Positions 13,732-25,610 of a stretch of DNA of 64,000 nt are shown here, piece after piece (positions within the stretch are counted from its first letter, which is position 1; each line of letters opens with the position of its first letter). The position numbers and the translations under genes were made by a program. The stretch comes from Ptiloglossa arizonensis (Eukaryota; Arthropoda; Insecta; Hymenoptera; Colletidae). The stretch spans positions 124,001 through 188,000 of the forward strand of contig NW_027478924.1 in the NCBI RefSeq assembly GCF_051014685.1, written 5' to 3'. Below the pieces are notes generated by a model that was not told where the DNA came from, made no database searches, and was given only the letters and a program-made list of their open reading frames with translations.

Positions 13732-13746
13732 GGGCTTGGTCAAACC

Positions 13747-13763
13747 GTTCGCGAGATACGGGA
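13747..13763 (+). other. Exact CENP-B box core
   Basis: All nine core bases, followed by GTTTGTAGC where most units have GTTTGAAGC. It is the last exact box before an 11.8-kb stretch without one. Confidence 0.55.
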
Positions 13764-15515
13764 GTTTGTAGCTAAGAAATGGTTGAGAAGGCAACAAATT
13801 TTTCGCACTTCTGCTGCTCCAAACGCTTAACCAGAATGCCCTAGGGAAAAAATACACAAACCGTTGTAATCGGGCGAGTATCTACTTTCAGATGCAGGAG
13901 TAATTTTTGGGTTTGGTTAATCCGTTCGCGAGATATGGGAGTTTGAAGCCAAGAAATGGTTCAGCAGACAAGAAATTCTTCCCACTTCTGCTGCTCCAAA
14001 CGCTTAACCAGAATGGCCTTGGGAAAAAATACACATACCGTTGTAATCGGGCGAGTGTCTATTTTCAGACCCAACAGGAATTTTTGGGTTTGGTCAATCC
14101 GTTCGCGAGATATGGGAGTTTGAAGCTAAGAAATGGTAGAGAAGACAACAAATTTTGCGCACTTCTGCTGCTCCAAACGCTTAACCAGAACGGCCTAGGG
14201 AAAAAATACACTTACCTTTGTAATCGGGCCACTTTCTACTTTCAGACGCAACAGGAATTTTTGGGTTTGGCCAATCCGTTCGCGAGATATAGGGGTTTGA
14301 AGCTAAGAAATGGTTGAGAAGGCAACAAATTTTGGGCAATTCTGCTGCTCCAAACGCTTAACCAGAATGGCCTAGAGAAAAAATACACATACCGTTGTAA
14401 TCGGGCGAGTATCTACTTTCAGATGCAAGAGGAATTTTTGGGCTCGGTCAATCCGTTCGCGAGATATGGGAGTTTGAAGCTAAGAAATGGTTGAGAAGAC
14501 AACAAATTTTGCTCACTTCTGCTGCTCCAAACGCTTAACAAGTATGGCCTAGGGAAAAAATACACATACCGTTGTAATCGGGCGGGTTTTTACTTTCAGA
14601 CGCAGCTGGAATTTTTGGGCTTGGTCAAACCGTTCGCGAGATATGGGAGCTTGAAGGTAAGAAATGGGTGAGAAGGCAACAAATTTCTCGCAATTCTGCT
14701 GCTCCAAACGCTTAACCAGAATGGCCTAGGGAAAAAATACAAATACCGTTGCAATCGGGCTAGTTTCTACTTTCAGACGCAGCAGAAATTTTTGGGCTTG
14801 GTCAAACTTTTCGCGAGATATGGGAGTTTGAAGCTAAGAAATGGTTGAGAAAACAACAAATTTTGCGCACTGCTGCTGCTCCAAACGCTAAACCAGAATG
14901 GCCTAGGGAAAAAATACACATACCGAATGTAATCGGGCGAGTATCTACTTTCAGATGCAAGAGGAATTTTTCGGCTCGGTCAAACCGTTCGCGAGATATG
15001 GGAGTTTGAAACTAAGAAATGGTTGAGAAGGCAACAAATTTCTCGCAATTCTGCTGCTCCAAACGCTTAACCAGAATGGCCTAGGGAAAAAATAGAAATA
15101 CCGTTGCAATCGGGCTAGTTTCTACTTTCAAACGCAGCAGAAATTTTTGGGCTTGGTCAATCCTTTCGCGAGATATGGGAGTTTGAAGCTAAGAAATGGT
15201 TGAGAAGGCAACAAATTTTTCGCACTTTTGCTGCTCCGAACGCTTAACCAGAATGGCCTAGGGAAAAGGAACACATACCGTTGTAATCGGGAGATTTCTA
15301 CCTTCAGAAGCAAGAGGAATTTTTGGGCTTGTCAATCCGTTCGCGAGATATGGGCGTTTGAAGCTAAGAAATGGTTGAGAAGGCAATAAACTTCTCGCAA
15401 TTCTGCTGCTCCAAACGCTTAACCAGAATGGCCTAGAGGAAAAATACACATACCGTTGTAATCGGGCGAGTATCTACTTTCAGATGCAAGAGGAATTTTT
15501 GGGCTCGGTCAAACC

Positions 15516-15532
15516 GTTCGCGAGATATGGGA
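15516..15532 (+). other. Common CENP-B-like box, 8 of 9 core bases
   Basis: This is the most frequent form of the box at unit positions 16-32: GTTCGCGAGATATGGGA. Against the core NTTCGNNNNANNCGGGN only the C of CGGG differs, being T. A second frequent form has GAGAAATGGG, which keeps the A and has the same C-to-T difference. Other forms further damage the site, for example GGTCG in the CCGGTCGCG units, TTCACG in the triplicated block, and CAGG in the GATACAGGAG units. Confidence 0.6.
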
Positions 15533-15627
15533 GTTTGAAACTAAGAAATGGTTGAGAAGGCAACAAATTTTTCGCAATTCTGCTGCTCCAAACGCTTAAC
15601 CAGAATGGCCTAGGGAAAAAATACACA

Positions 15628-15644
15628 TACCGTTGTAATCGGGC
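15628..15644 (+). other. Second CENP-B-box-like segment (representative)
   Basis: TACCGTTGTAATCGGGC matches 12 of 17 bases of the full mammalian box YTTCGTTGGAARCGGGA and 7 of its 9 core bases; the two T of TTCG are A and C here. It lies 112 bp downstream of the first box in the same unit and on the same strand. It is present in very many units. Units with CCTTTGTAAT or CCGTTGCAAT are altered. The similarity is weak enough to arise by chance, so function is only a suggestion. Confidence 0.3.
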
Positions 15645-18404
15645 GAGTTTCTACTTTCAGACGCAGCAGGAATTTTTGGGTTTGATCAATCCGTTCGCGA
15701 GACATGGGAGTTTGAAGCTAAGAAATGGTTGAGAAGGCACAAATTTTGCGCAATTCTGCTGCTCCAAACGCTTAACAAGAGTGGCCTAGGGAAAAAATAC
15801 ACATACCGTTGTAATCGGGCGAGCTTCTATTTTCAGACGCAGCAGGAATTTTTGGGTTTGGTCAATCAGTTCGCGAAAAATGGGAGTTTGAGCTAAGAAA
15901 TGGTTGAGAAGGCAACAAATTTTGCTCACTTCTGCTGCTCCAAACGCTTAACAAGTATGGCCTAGGGAAAAAATACACATACCGTTGTAATCGGGCGGGT
16001 TTTTACTTTCAGACGCAGCTGGAATTTTTGGGCTTGGTCAAACCGTTCGCGAGATATGGGAGCTTGAAGGTAAGAAATGGGTGAGAAGGCAACAAATTTC
16101 TCGCAATTCTGCTGCTCCAAACGCTTAACCAGAATGGCCTAGGGAAAAAATAAACATACCGTTGTAATCGGGCGAGTTTCTACTTTCAGACGCAGCAGGA
16201 ATTTTTGAGCTTGGTCAAACCGTTCGCGAGATATGGGAGTTTGAATCTAAGAAATGGTTAAGAAGACAACAAATTTTGCGCACTTCTGCTGCTCCAAACG
16301 CTTAACAAGAATGGCTTAGGGAAAAAATACACATACCTTTGTAATCGGGCGAGCTTCTAATTTCAGACACAACAGGAATTTTTGGGTTTGGTCAATCCGT
16401 TCGCGAGATATGGGAGTTTGAAGCTAAGAACTGTTTGAGGAGACAACAAATTTTTCGCAATTCTGCTGCTCCAAACGCTTAACCAGAATGGCCTAGGGAA
16501 AAAATAAACATACCGTTGTAATCGGGCTAGTTTCTACATTCCGACGCAGCAGGAATTTTTGAGCTTGGTCAAACCGCTCGCGAGATATGTGAGTTTGAAG
16601 CTAAGAAATGGTTGAGAAGACAAAAAATTTTTCGCAATTCTGCTGCTCCAAACGCTTAATCAGAATGGCCTAGGGAAAAAATACTCATACCTTTGTAATC
16701 GGGCGAGTATTTACTTTCAGATGCAACAGGAATTTTTGGGTTTGGTCACTCCGTTCGCGAGATATGGGAGTATGAAGCTAAGAAATGGTTGAGAAGGCAA
16801 CAAATTTTTCGCAATTCTGCTGCTCCAAACGCTTAACCAGAATGGCCTAGGGAAAAAATACACTTACCTTTGTAATCGGACGAGTTTCTATTTTCAGACG
16901 CAACAGGAATTTTTGGGTTTGGTCAATCCGTTCGCGAGATATGGGAGTTTGAAGCTAAGAAATGGTTGAGAAGGCAACAATTTTTGCGCACTTCTGCTGC
17001 CCGAAACGCTTAACAAGAATGGCCTAGTGAAAAAATACACATACCGTTGTAATCGAGCGAGTTTCTACTTTCAGACGCAGCAGGAATTTTTGGGTTTGGT
17101 CAATCCGTTCGCGAGATATGGGAGTTTGAAGCTAAGAAATGGTTGAGAAGGCAACAAATTTCTCGCAATTGTGCTGCTCCAAACGCTTAACCAGAATGGC
17201 CTAGGGAAAAAATACAAATACCGTTGCAATCGGGCTACTTTCTACTTTCAGACGCAGCAGGAATTTTTGGGCTTAGTCAATCCGTTCGCGAGATATGGGA
17301 GTTTGAAGCTAAGAAATGTTTGAGAAGACAACAAATTTTTCGCAATTCTGCTGCTCCAAACGCTTAACCAGAATGGCCTAGGGAAAAAATACATATACCG
17401 TTGTAATCGGGCGAGTTTCTACTTTCAGACGCAGCAGGAATTTTTGGGCTTGGTCAAACCGTTCGCGAGATATGGCAGTTTGGAGCTTAGAAATGGTTGA
17501 GAAGGCAACAAATTTGTCGCACTTCTGCTGCTCCAAACGCTTAACCAGAAAGGCCTAGGGAAAAAATACACATACCTTTGTAATCGGGCGAGTTTCTAAT
17601 TTCAGACGCAACAGGAATTTTTGGGTTTGGTCAATCCGTTCGCGAGATATGGGAGCTTGAAGCTAAGAAATGGTTGAGAAGACAACAAATTTTGCGCACT
17701 TCGGCTGCTCCAAACGCTTAACAAGAATGGCCTAGGGAAAAAATACACATACCGTTGTAATCGGGCGAGTACCTACTTTCAGACGCAACATGAATTTTTC
17801 GGTTTGGTCAATCCGTTCGCGAGATATGGGAGTTTGAAGCTAAGAAATGGTTTAGAAGGCAACAAATTTCTCGCAATTCTGCTGCTCCAAACGCTTAACA
17901 AGAATGGCCTAGGGAAAGAATACACATACCGTTGTAATCGGGCGAGTTTCTACTTTCAGACGCAACAGGAATTTTTGGGTTTGGTCAATCCGTTCGCGAG
18001 ATATGGGAGTTTTAAGCTAAGGAATGTTTGAGAAGGCAACAAATTTCTAGCAATTCTGCTGCTCCAAACGCTCAACCAGAATGGCCGAGGGAAAAAATAC
18101 ACATAACGTTGTAATCGGGCGAGCTTCTACTTTCAGACGCAGCAGGAATTTTTGGGTTTGGTCAATCCGTTCGCGAGAAATGGGAGTTTGAAGCTAAGAA
18201 ATGGTTGAGAAGGCAACAAATTTTTCGCAGTTCTGCTGCTCCAAACGCTTAACCAGAATGGCCTAGGGAGAAAATACACATACCGTTGTAATCGGGCGAG
18301 TACCTACTTTCAGACGCAACATGAATTTTTGGGTTTGGTCAATCCGTTCGCGAGATATGGGAGTTTGAAGCTAAGAAATGGTTTAGAAGGCAACAAATTT
18401 CTCG

Positions 18405-20348
18405 CAATTCTGCTGCTCCAAACGCTTAACCAGAATGGCCTAGGGAAAAAATACAAATACCGTTGCAATCGGGCTAGTTTCTACTTTCAGACGGAGCAGG
18501 AATTTTTGGGCTTGGTCAATCCTTTCGCGAGATATGGGAGTTTGAAGCTAAGAAATGGTTGAGAAGGCAACAAATTTTGTGCACCTCTACTGCTCCAAAC
18601 GCTTAACCAGAGTGTCCTAGGGAAAAAATACACTTACCTTTGTAATCGGGCGAGTACCTAATTTCAGACGCAACAGGAATTTTTGGGCTTGGTCAATCCT
18701 TTCGCGAGATATGGGAGTTTGAAGCTAAGAAATGAATGAGAAGGCAACAAATTTTTCGCAATTCTGCTGCTCCAAACGCTTAGCCAGAATGGCCTAGGGA
18801 AAAAATTCACATACCGTTGTAATCGGGCGAGTTTCTACTTTCAGACGCAGCAGGAATTTTTGAGCTTGGTCAAACCGTTCGCGAGATATGGGAGTTTGAA
18901 GCTAAGAAATGGTTGAGAAGACAACAAATTTTGCGCACTTCTGCTGCTCCAAACGCTTAACAAGAATGGCCCGGGGAAAAAATACACATACCGCTGTAGT
19001 CGGGCGAGTATCCACTTTCAGATGCAAGAGGAATTTTTGGGCTCGGTCAATCCGTTCGCGAGATATGGGAGTTTGAAGCTAAGAAATGATTGAGAAGGCA
19101 AAAAATTTTTCGCAATTCTGCTGCTCCAAACGCTTAACCAGAATGGCCTAGGGAAAAAAAGACATATACCGTTGTAATCGGGCGAGTTTGTACTTTCAGA
19201 CGCAGCAGGAATTTTTGGGCTTGGTCCAACCGTTCGCGAGATATGGGAGTTTGAAGCTTAGAAATGGTTGAGAAGGCAACAAATTTGTCGCACTTCTGCT
19301 GCTCTAAACGCTTAACCAGAATGGCCTAGGGAAAAAATACACACCTTTGTAATCGGGCGAGTTACTAATTTCAGACGCAACAGGAATTTTTGGGTTTGGT
19401 CAATCCGTTCGCGAGATATGGGAGTTTGAAGCTAAGAAATGGTTCAGAAGGCAACAAATTTTTCGCAATTCTGCTGCTCCGAACGCTTAACCACAATGAC
19501 CTAGGGAAAAAATACACATACCGTTGTAATCGAGCGAGTTTCTACTTTCAAACGCAGCAGGAATTTTTGGGTTTGGTCAATCCGTTCGCGAGAAATGGGA
19601 GTTTGAAGCTCTGAAATGGTAGAGAAGGCAACAAATTTTTCGCAATACTGCTGCTCCAAACGCTTAACCAGAATGGCCTAGGGAGAAAATACACTTACCT
19701 TTGTAATCGGGCGAGTGTCTACTTTTAGATGCAAGAGGAATTTTTGGGTTTGGTCAATCCGTTCGCGAGATATGGGAGGTTGAAGCTAAGAAATGGTTGA
19801 ACGGCAACAACTTTTTCGCACTTCTGCTGCTCCAAACGCTTAACAAGAGTGGCCTAGGGAAAAAATACACATACTGTTGTAATCGGGCGAGTTTCTACTT
19901 TCAGACGCAACAGGAATTTTTGGGTTTGGTCAATCCGTTCACGAGATATGGGAGTTTGAAGCTAAGAAATGGATGAGAAGACAACAAATTTTGCGCAATT
20001 CTGCTGCTCCAAACGCTTAACCAGAATGGCCTAGGGAGAAAATACACATACCGTTGTAATCGGGCTAGTTTCTACTTTCAGACGCAGCAGGAATTTTTGG
20101 GTTTGGTCAATCCGTTCGCGAGATATGGGAGTTTGATGCTAAGAAATGGTTGAACGGCAACAACTTTTTCGCAATTCTGCTGCTGCAAACGCTTAACAAG
20201 GATGGCCTAGGGAAAGAATACACATACCGTTGTAATCGGGCGAGTTTCTACTTTCAGACGCAACAGGAATTTTTGGGTTTGGTAAATCCGTTCGCGAGAA
20301 ATGGGAGTTTGAAGCTAAGGAATGGTCGAGAAGGCAACAAATTTCTAG
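18405..20348 (+). repeat. 11-monomer unit, copy A of a triplication
   Basis: It is 1944 bp, starting just after the point where TTTCTCGC is replaced by TTTCTAGC in later copies. Marks include TTGTGCACCTCTAC, GGCCCGGGG, AAAAAAAGACATATACC, and a unit missing two bases at ATACACACC. Confidence 0.92.
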
Positions 20349-22469
20349 CAATTCTGCTGCTCCAAACGCTTAACCAGAATGGCCTAGGGAAAAAATACAA
20401 ATACCGTTGCAATCGGGCTAGTTTCTACTTTCAGACGGAGCAGGAATTTTTGGGCTTGGTCAATCCTTTCGCGAGATATGGGAGTTTGAAGCTAAGAAAT
20501 GGTTGAGAAGGCAACAAATTTTGTGCACCTCTACTGCTCCAAACGCTTAACCAGAGTGTCCTAGGGAAAAAATACACTTACCTTTGTAATCGGGCGAGTA
20601 CCTAATTTCAGACGCAACAGGAATTTTTGGGCTTGGTCAATCCTTTCGCGAGATATGGGAGTTTGAAGCTAAGAAATGAATGAGAAGGCAACAAATTTTT
20701 CGCAATTCTGCTGCTCCAAACGCTTAGCCAGAATGGCCTAGGGAAAAAATTCACATACCGTTGTAATCGGGCGAGTTTCTACTTTCAGACGCAGCAGGAA
20801 TTTTTGAGCTTTGTCAAACCGTTCGCGAGATATGGGAGTTTGAAGCTAAGAAATGGTTGAGAAGACAACAAATTTTGCGCACTTCTGCTGCTCCAAACGC
20901 TTAACAAGAATGGCCCGGGGAAAAAATACACATACCGCTGTAGTCGGGCGAGTATCCACTTTCAGATGCAAGAGGAATTTTTGGGCTCGGTCAATCCGTT
21001 CGCGAGATATGGGAGTTTGAAGCTAAGAAATGATTGAGAAGGCAAAAAATTTTTCGCAATTCTGCTGCTCCAAACGCTTAACCAGAATGGCCTAGGGAAA
21101 AAAAGACATATACCGTTGTAATCGGGCGAGTTTGTACTTTCAGACGCAGCAGGAATTTTTGGGCTTGGTCCAACCGTTCGCGAGATATGGGAGTTTGAAG
21201 CTTAGAAATGGTTGAGAAGGCAACAAATTTGTCGCACTTCTGCTGCTCTAAACGCTTAACCAGAATGGCCTAGGGAAAAAATACACACCTTTGTAATCGG
21301 GCGAGTTACTAATTTCAGACGCAACAGGAATTTTTGGGTTTGGTCAATCCGTTCGCGAGATATGGGAGTTTGAAGCTAAGAAATGGTTCAGAAGGCAACA
21401 AATTTTTCGCAATTCTGCTGCTCCGAACGCTTAACCACAATGACCTAGGGAAAAAATACACATACCGTTGTAATCGAGCGAGTTTCTACTTTCAAACGCA
21501 GCAGGAATTTTTGGGTTTGGTCAATCCGTTCGCGAGAAATGGGAGTTTGAAGCTCTGAAATGGTAGAGAAGGCAACAAATTTTTCGCAATACTGCTGCTC
21601 CAAACGCTTAACCAGAATGGCCTAGGGAGAAAATACACTTACCTTTGTAATCGGGCGAGTGTCTACTTTTAGATGCAAGAGGAATTTTTGGGTTTGGTCA
21701 ATCCGTTCGCGAGATATGGGAGGTTGAAGCTAAGAAATGGTTGAACGGCAACAACTTTTTCGCACTTCTGCTGCTCCAAACGCTTAACAAGAGTGGCCTA
21801 GGGAAAAAATACACATACTGTTGTAATCGGGCGAGTTTCTACTTTCAGACGCAACAGGAATTTTTGGGTTTGGTCAATCCGTTCACGAGATATGGGAGTT
21901 TGAAGCTAAGAAATGGATGAGAAGACAACAAATTTTGCGCAATTCTGCTGCTCCAAACGCTTAACCAGAATGGCCTAGGGAGAAAATACACATACCGTTG
22001 TAATCGGGCTAGTTTCTACTTTCAGACGCAGCAGGAATTTTTGGGTTTGGTCAATCCGTTCACGAGATATGGGAGTTTGAAGCTAAGAAATGGATGAGAA
22101 GACAACAAATTTTGCGCAATTCTGCTGCTCCAAACGCTTAACCAGAATGGCCTAGGGAGAAAATACACATACCGTTGTAATCGGGCTAGTTTCTACTTTC
22201 AGACGCAGCAGGAATTTTTGGGTTTGGTCAATCCGTTCGCGAGATATGGGAGTTTGATGCTAAGAAATGGTTGAACGGCAACAACTTTTTCGCAATTCTG
22301 CTGCTGCAAACGCTTAACAAGGATGGCCTAGGGAAAGAATACACATACCGTTGTAATCGGGCGAGTTTCTACTTTCAGACGCAACAGGAATTTTTGGGTT
22401 TGGTCAATCCGTTCGCGAGAAATGGGAGTTTGAAGCTAAGGAATGGTCGAGAAGGCAACAAATTTCTAG
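20349..22469 (+). repeat. 12-monomer unit, copy B of a triplication
   Basis: It is 2121 bp, which is copy A plus exactly one 177-bp unit. The extra unit results from duplication of the TTCACGAGATATGG / ATGGATGAGAAGAC unit, seen at 21892 and again at 22069. A difference from copy A is GCTTTGTC near 20810 for GCTTGGTC. Confidence 0.92.
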
Positions 22470-24413
22470 CAATTCTGCTGCTCCAAACGCTTAACCAGAA
22501 TGGCCTAGGGAAAAAATACAAATACCGTTGCAATCGGGCTAGTTTCTACTTTCAGACGGAGCAGGAATTTTTGGGCTTGGTCAATCCTTTCGCGAGATAT
22601 GGGAGTTTGAAGCTAAGAAATGGTTGAGAAGGCAACAAATTTTGTGCACCTCTACTGCTCCAAACGCTTAACCAGAGTGTCCTAGGGAAAAAATACACTT
22701 ACCTTTGTAATCGGGCGAGTACCTAATTTCAGACGCAACAGGAATTTTTGGGCTTGGTCAATCCTTTCGCGAGATATGGGAGTTTGAAGCTAAGAAATGA
22801 ATGAGAAGGCAACAAATTTTTCGCAATTCTGCTGCTCCAAACGCTTAGCCAGAATGGCCTAGGGAAAAAATTCAAATACCGTTGTAATCGGGCGAGTTTC
22901 TACTTTCAGACGCAGCAGGAATTTTTGAGCTTGGTCAAACCGTTCGCGAGATATGGGAGTTTGAAGCTAAGAAATGGTTGAGAAGACAACAAATTTTGCG
23001 CACTTCTGCTGCTCCAAACGCTTAACAAGAATGGCCCGGGGAAAAAATACACATACCGCTGTAGTCGGGCGAGTATCCACTTTCAGATGCAAGAGGAATT
23101 TTTGGGCTCGGTCAATCCGTTCGCGAGATATGGGAGTTTGAAGCTAAGAAATGATTGAGAAGGCAAAAAATTTTTCGCAATTCTGCTGCTCCAAACGCTT
23201 AACCAGAATGGCCTAGGGAAAAAAAGACATATACCGTTGTAATCGGGCAAGTTTGTACTTTCAGACGCAGCAGGAATTTTTGGGCTTGGTCCAACCGTTC
23301 GCGAGATATGGGAGTTTGAAGCTTAGAAATGGTTGAGAAGGCAACAAATTTGTCGCACTTCTGCTGCTCTAAACGCTTAACCAGAATGGCCTAGGGAAAA
23401 AATACACACCTTTGTAATCGGGCGAGTTACTAATTTCAGACGCAACAGGAATTTTTGGGTTTGGTCAATCCGTTCGCGAGATATGGGAGTTTGAAGCTAA
23501 GAAATGGTTCAGAAGGCAACAAATTTTTCGCAATTCTGCTGCTCCGAACGCTTAACCACAATGACCTAGGGAAAAAATACACATACCGTTGTAATCGAGC
23601 GAGTTTCTACTTTCAAACGCAGCAGGAATTTTTGGGTTTGGTCAATCCGTTCGCGAGAAATGGGAGTTTGAAGCTCTGAAATGGTAGAGAAGGCAACAAA
23701 TTTTTCGCAATACTGCTGCTCCAAACGCTTAACCAGAATGGCCTAGGGAGAAAATACACTTACCTTTGTAATCGGGCGAGTGTCTACTTTTAGATGCAAG
23801 AGGAATTTTTGGGTTTGGTCAATCCGTTCGCGAGATATGGGAGGTTGAAGCTAAGAAATGGTTGAACGGCAACAACTTTTTCGCACTTCTGCTGCTCCAA
23901 ACGCTTAACAAGAGTGGCCTAGGGAAAAAATACACATACTGTTGTAATCGGGCGAGTTTCTACTTTCAGACGCAACAGGAATTTTTGGGTTTGGTCAATC
24001 CGTTCACGAGATATGGGAGTTTGAAGCTAAGAAATGGATGAGAAGACAACAAATTTTGCGCAATTCTGCTGCTCCAAACGCTTAACCAGAATGGCCTAGG
24101 GAGAAAATACACATACCGTTGTAATCGGGCTAGTTTCTACTTTCAGACGCAGCAGGAATTTTTGGGTTTGGTCAATCCGTTCGCGAGATATGGGAGTTTG
24201 ATGCTAAGAAATGGTTGAACGGCAACAACTTTTTCGCAATTCTGCTGCTGCAAACGCTTAACAAGGATGGCCTAGGGAAAGAATACACATACCGTTGTAA
24301 TCGGGCGAGTTTCTACTTTCAGACGCAACAGGAATTTTTGGGTTTGGTCAATCCGTTCGCGAGAAATGGGAGTTTGAAGCTAAGGAATGGTCGAGAAGGC
24401 AACAAATTTCTAG
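22470..24413 (+). repeat. 11-monomer unit, copy C of a triplication
   Basis: It is 1944 bp, the same length as copy A. Identity to the start of the unit runs on to 24449, where GGCCGAGGG replaces GGCCTAGGG. The private differences I saw are TTCAAATACC near 22872 and GGGCAAGTTTG near 23247. Confidence 0.92.
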
Positions 24414-25593
24414 CAATTCTGCTGCTCCAAACGCTTAACCAGAATGGCCGAGGGAAAAATTACACATACCGTTGTAATCGGGCGAGCTTCTACTTTCAGA
24501 CGCAGCAGGAATATTTGGGTTTGGTCAATCCGTTCGCGAGAAATGGGAGTTTGAAGCTAAGAAATGGTTCAGCAGACAACAAATTTTTCGCAGTTCTGCT
24601 GCTCCAAACGCTTAACCAGAATGGCCTAGGGAGAAAATACACATACCGTTGTAATCGGGCGAGTACCTACTTTCAGACGCAACAGGAATTTTTGGGTTTG
24701 GTCAATCCGTTCGCGAGATATGGGAGTTTGAAGCTAAGAAATGGTTTAGAAGGCAACAAATTTCTCGCAATTCTGCCGCTCCAAACGCTTAACCAGAAGG
24801 GCCTAGGGAAAAAATACAAATACCGTTGCAATCGGGCTAGTTTCTACTTTCAGACGCAGCAGGAATTTTGGGGCTTGGTCAATCCTTTCGCGAGATATGG
24901 GAGTTTGAAGCTAAGAAATGAATGAGAAGGCAACAAATTTCTAGCAATTCCGCTGCTCCAAACGCTTAACCAGAATGGCCTAGGGAAAAAAAACAAATAC
25001 CGTTGCAATCGGGTTGGTTTCTACTTTCAGACGCAGCAGGAATTTTTAGGCTTGGTCAATCATTTCGCGAGATATGGGAGTTTGAAGCTAAGAAATGGTT
25101 GAGAAGGCAACAAATGTTTCGCAGTTCTGCTGCTCCAAACGCTTAACCAGAATGGCCTAGGGAGAAAATACACATACCGTTGTAATCGGGCGAGCACCAA
25201 CTTTCAGACGCAACAGGAATTTTTGGGTTTGGTCAATCCGTTCGCGAGATATGGGAGTTTGAAGCTAAGAAATGGTTGAGAAGGCAACAAATTTCTCGCA
25301 ATTCTGCTGCTCCAAGCGCTTAACCAGGATGGCCTAGGGAAAAAATACAAGTACCGTTGCAATCGGGCTACTTTCTACTTTCAGACGCAGCAGGAATTTT
25401 TGGGCTTGGTCAATCCTTTCGCGAGATATGGGTGTTTGAAGCTAAGAAATGGTTCAGCAGACAACAAATTTTTCCCACTTCTGCTGCTCCAAATGCTTAA
25501 CCAGAATGGCCTAGGGAAAAAATACACATACCGTTGTAATCGGGCGAGTTTCTACTTTCAGACGCAGCAGGAATTTTTGAGCTTGGTCAAATC

Positions 25594-25610
25594 GTTCGCG
25601 AGATACGGGA
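25594..25610 (+). other. Exact CENP-B box core
   Basis: First exact box after the 13.8-25.6 kb gap. Its unit has GAGCTTGGTCAAATC upstream and follows a unit with TTTTTCCCACTTCTG, a pairing that recurs at most later sites. Confidence 0.55.

Larger units (their letters stand above)
15501..15677 (+). repeat. Reference monomer used for positions
   Basis: This unit is close to the consensus and is used here for unit positions 1-177. Landmarks: CENP-B-like box at 16-32, containing the palindrome TCGCGA at 19-24 (an NruI site conserved in most units); arm TGGTTGAG at 49-56; an A/T tract (AAATTTTT) at 66-72; GCTGCTCC near 82-89; arm CTTAACCA at 95-102; palindrome CCTAGG at 109-114, lost in many variants; an A-tract at 115-121; second box-like segment at 128-144; TTTCAG near 155-160; T-tract at 173-177. 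The consensus has 52 A, 34 C, 43 G and 48 T. Its nine CpGs are spread over the unit. Confidence 0.9.
13732..18404 (+). repeat. Mixed satellite region without a clear higher-order period
   Basis: Units are more divergent from each other here. A segment at 14501-14739 recurs at 15914-16152 (1413 bp away), sharing GCTCACTTCTG, AAGTATGGCC, GGGTTTTTACTTTC and GCAGCTGGAA. No gene or other element is visible. Confidence 0.8.

Noticed and set aside
15519..15524. TCGCGA palindrome as a protein operator
   Set aside because: It is the overlap of TTCG with CGAG inside the box segment and is explained by conservation of that segment; nothing separate supports an operator.
19341..19360. A short deletion (ATACACACC) as a possible functional site
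   Set aside because: It is one two-base loss copied three times by the triplication (also near 21285 and 23400), so it is a lineage mark, not independent conservation.
24215..24925. A 236-codon open frame and dozens of 60-136 codon frames on both strands
   Set aside because: They are the satellite unit translated in register. Lengths are multiples of about 59 codons, most lack an ATG, and the same peptide recurs wherever the same unit variant does. There is no domain, signal peptide or promoter context.
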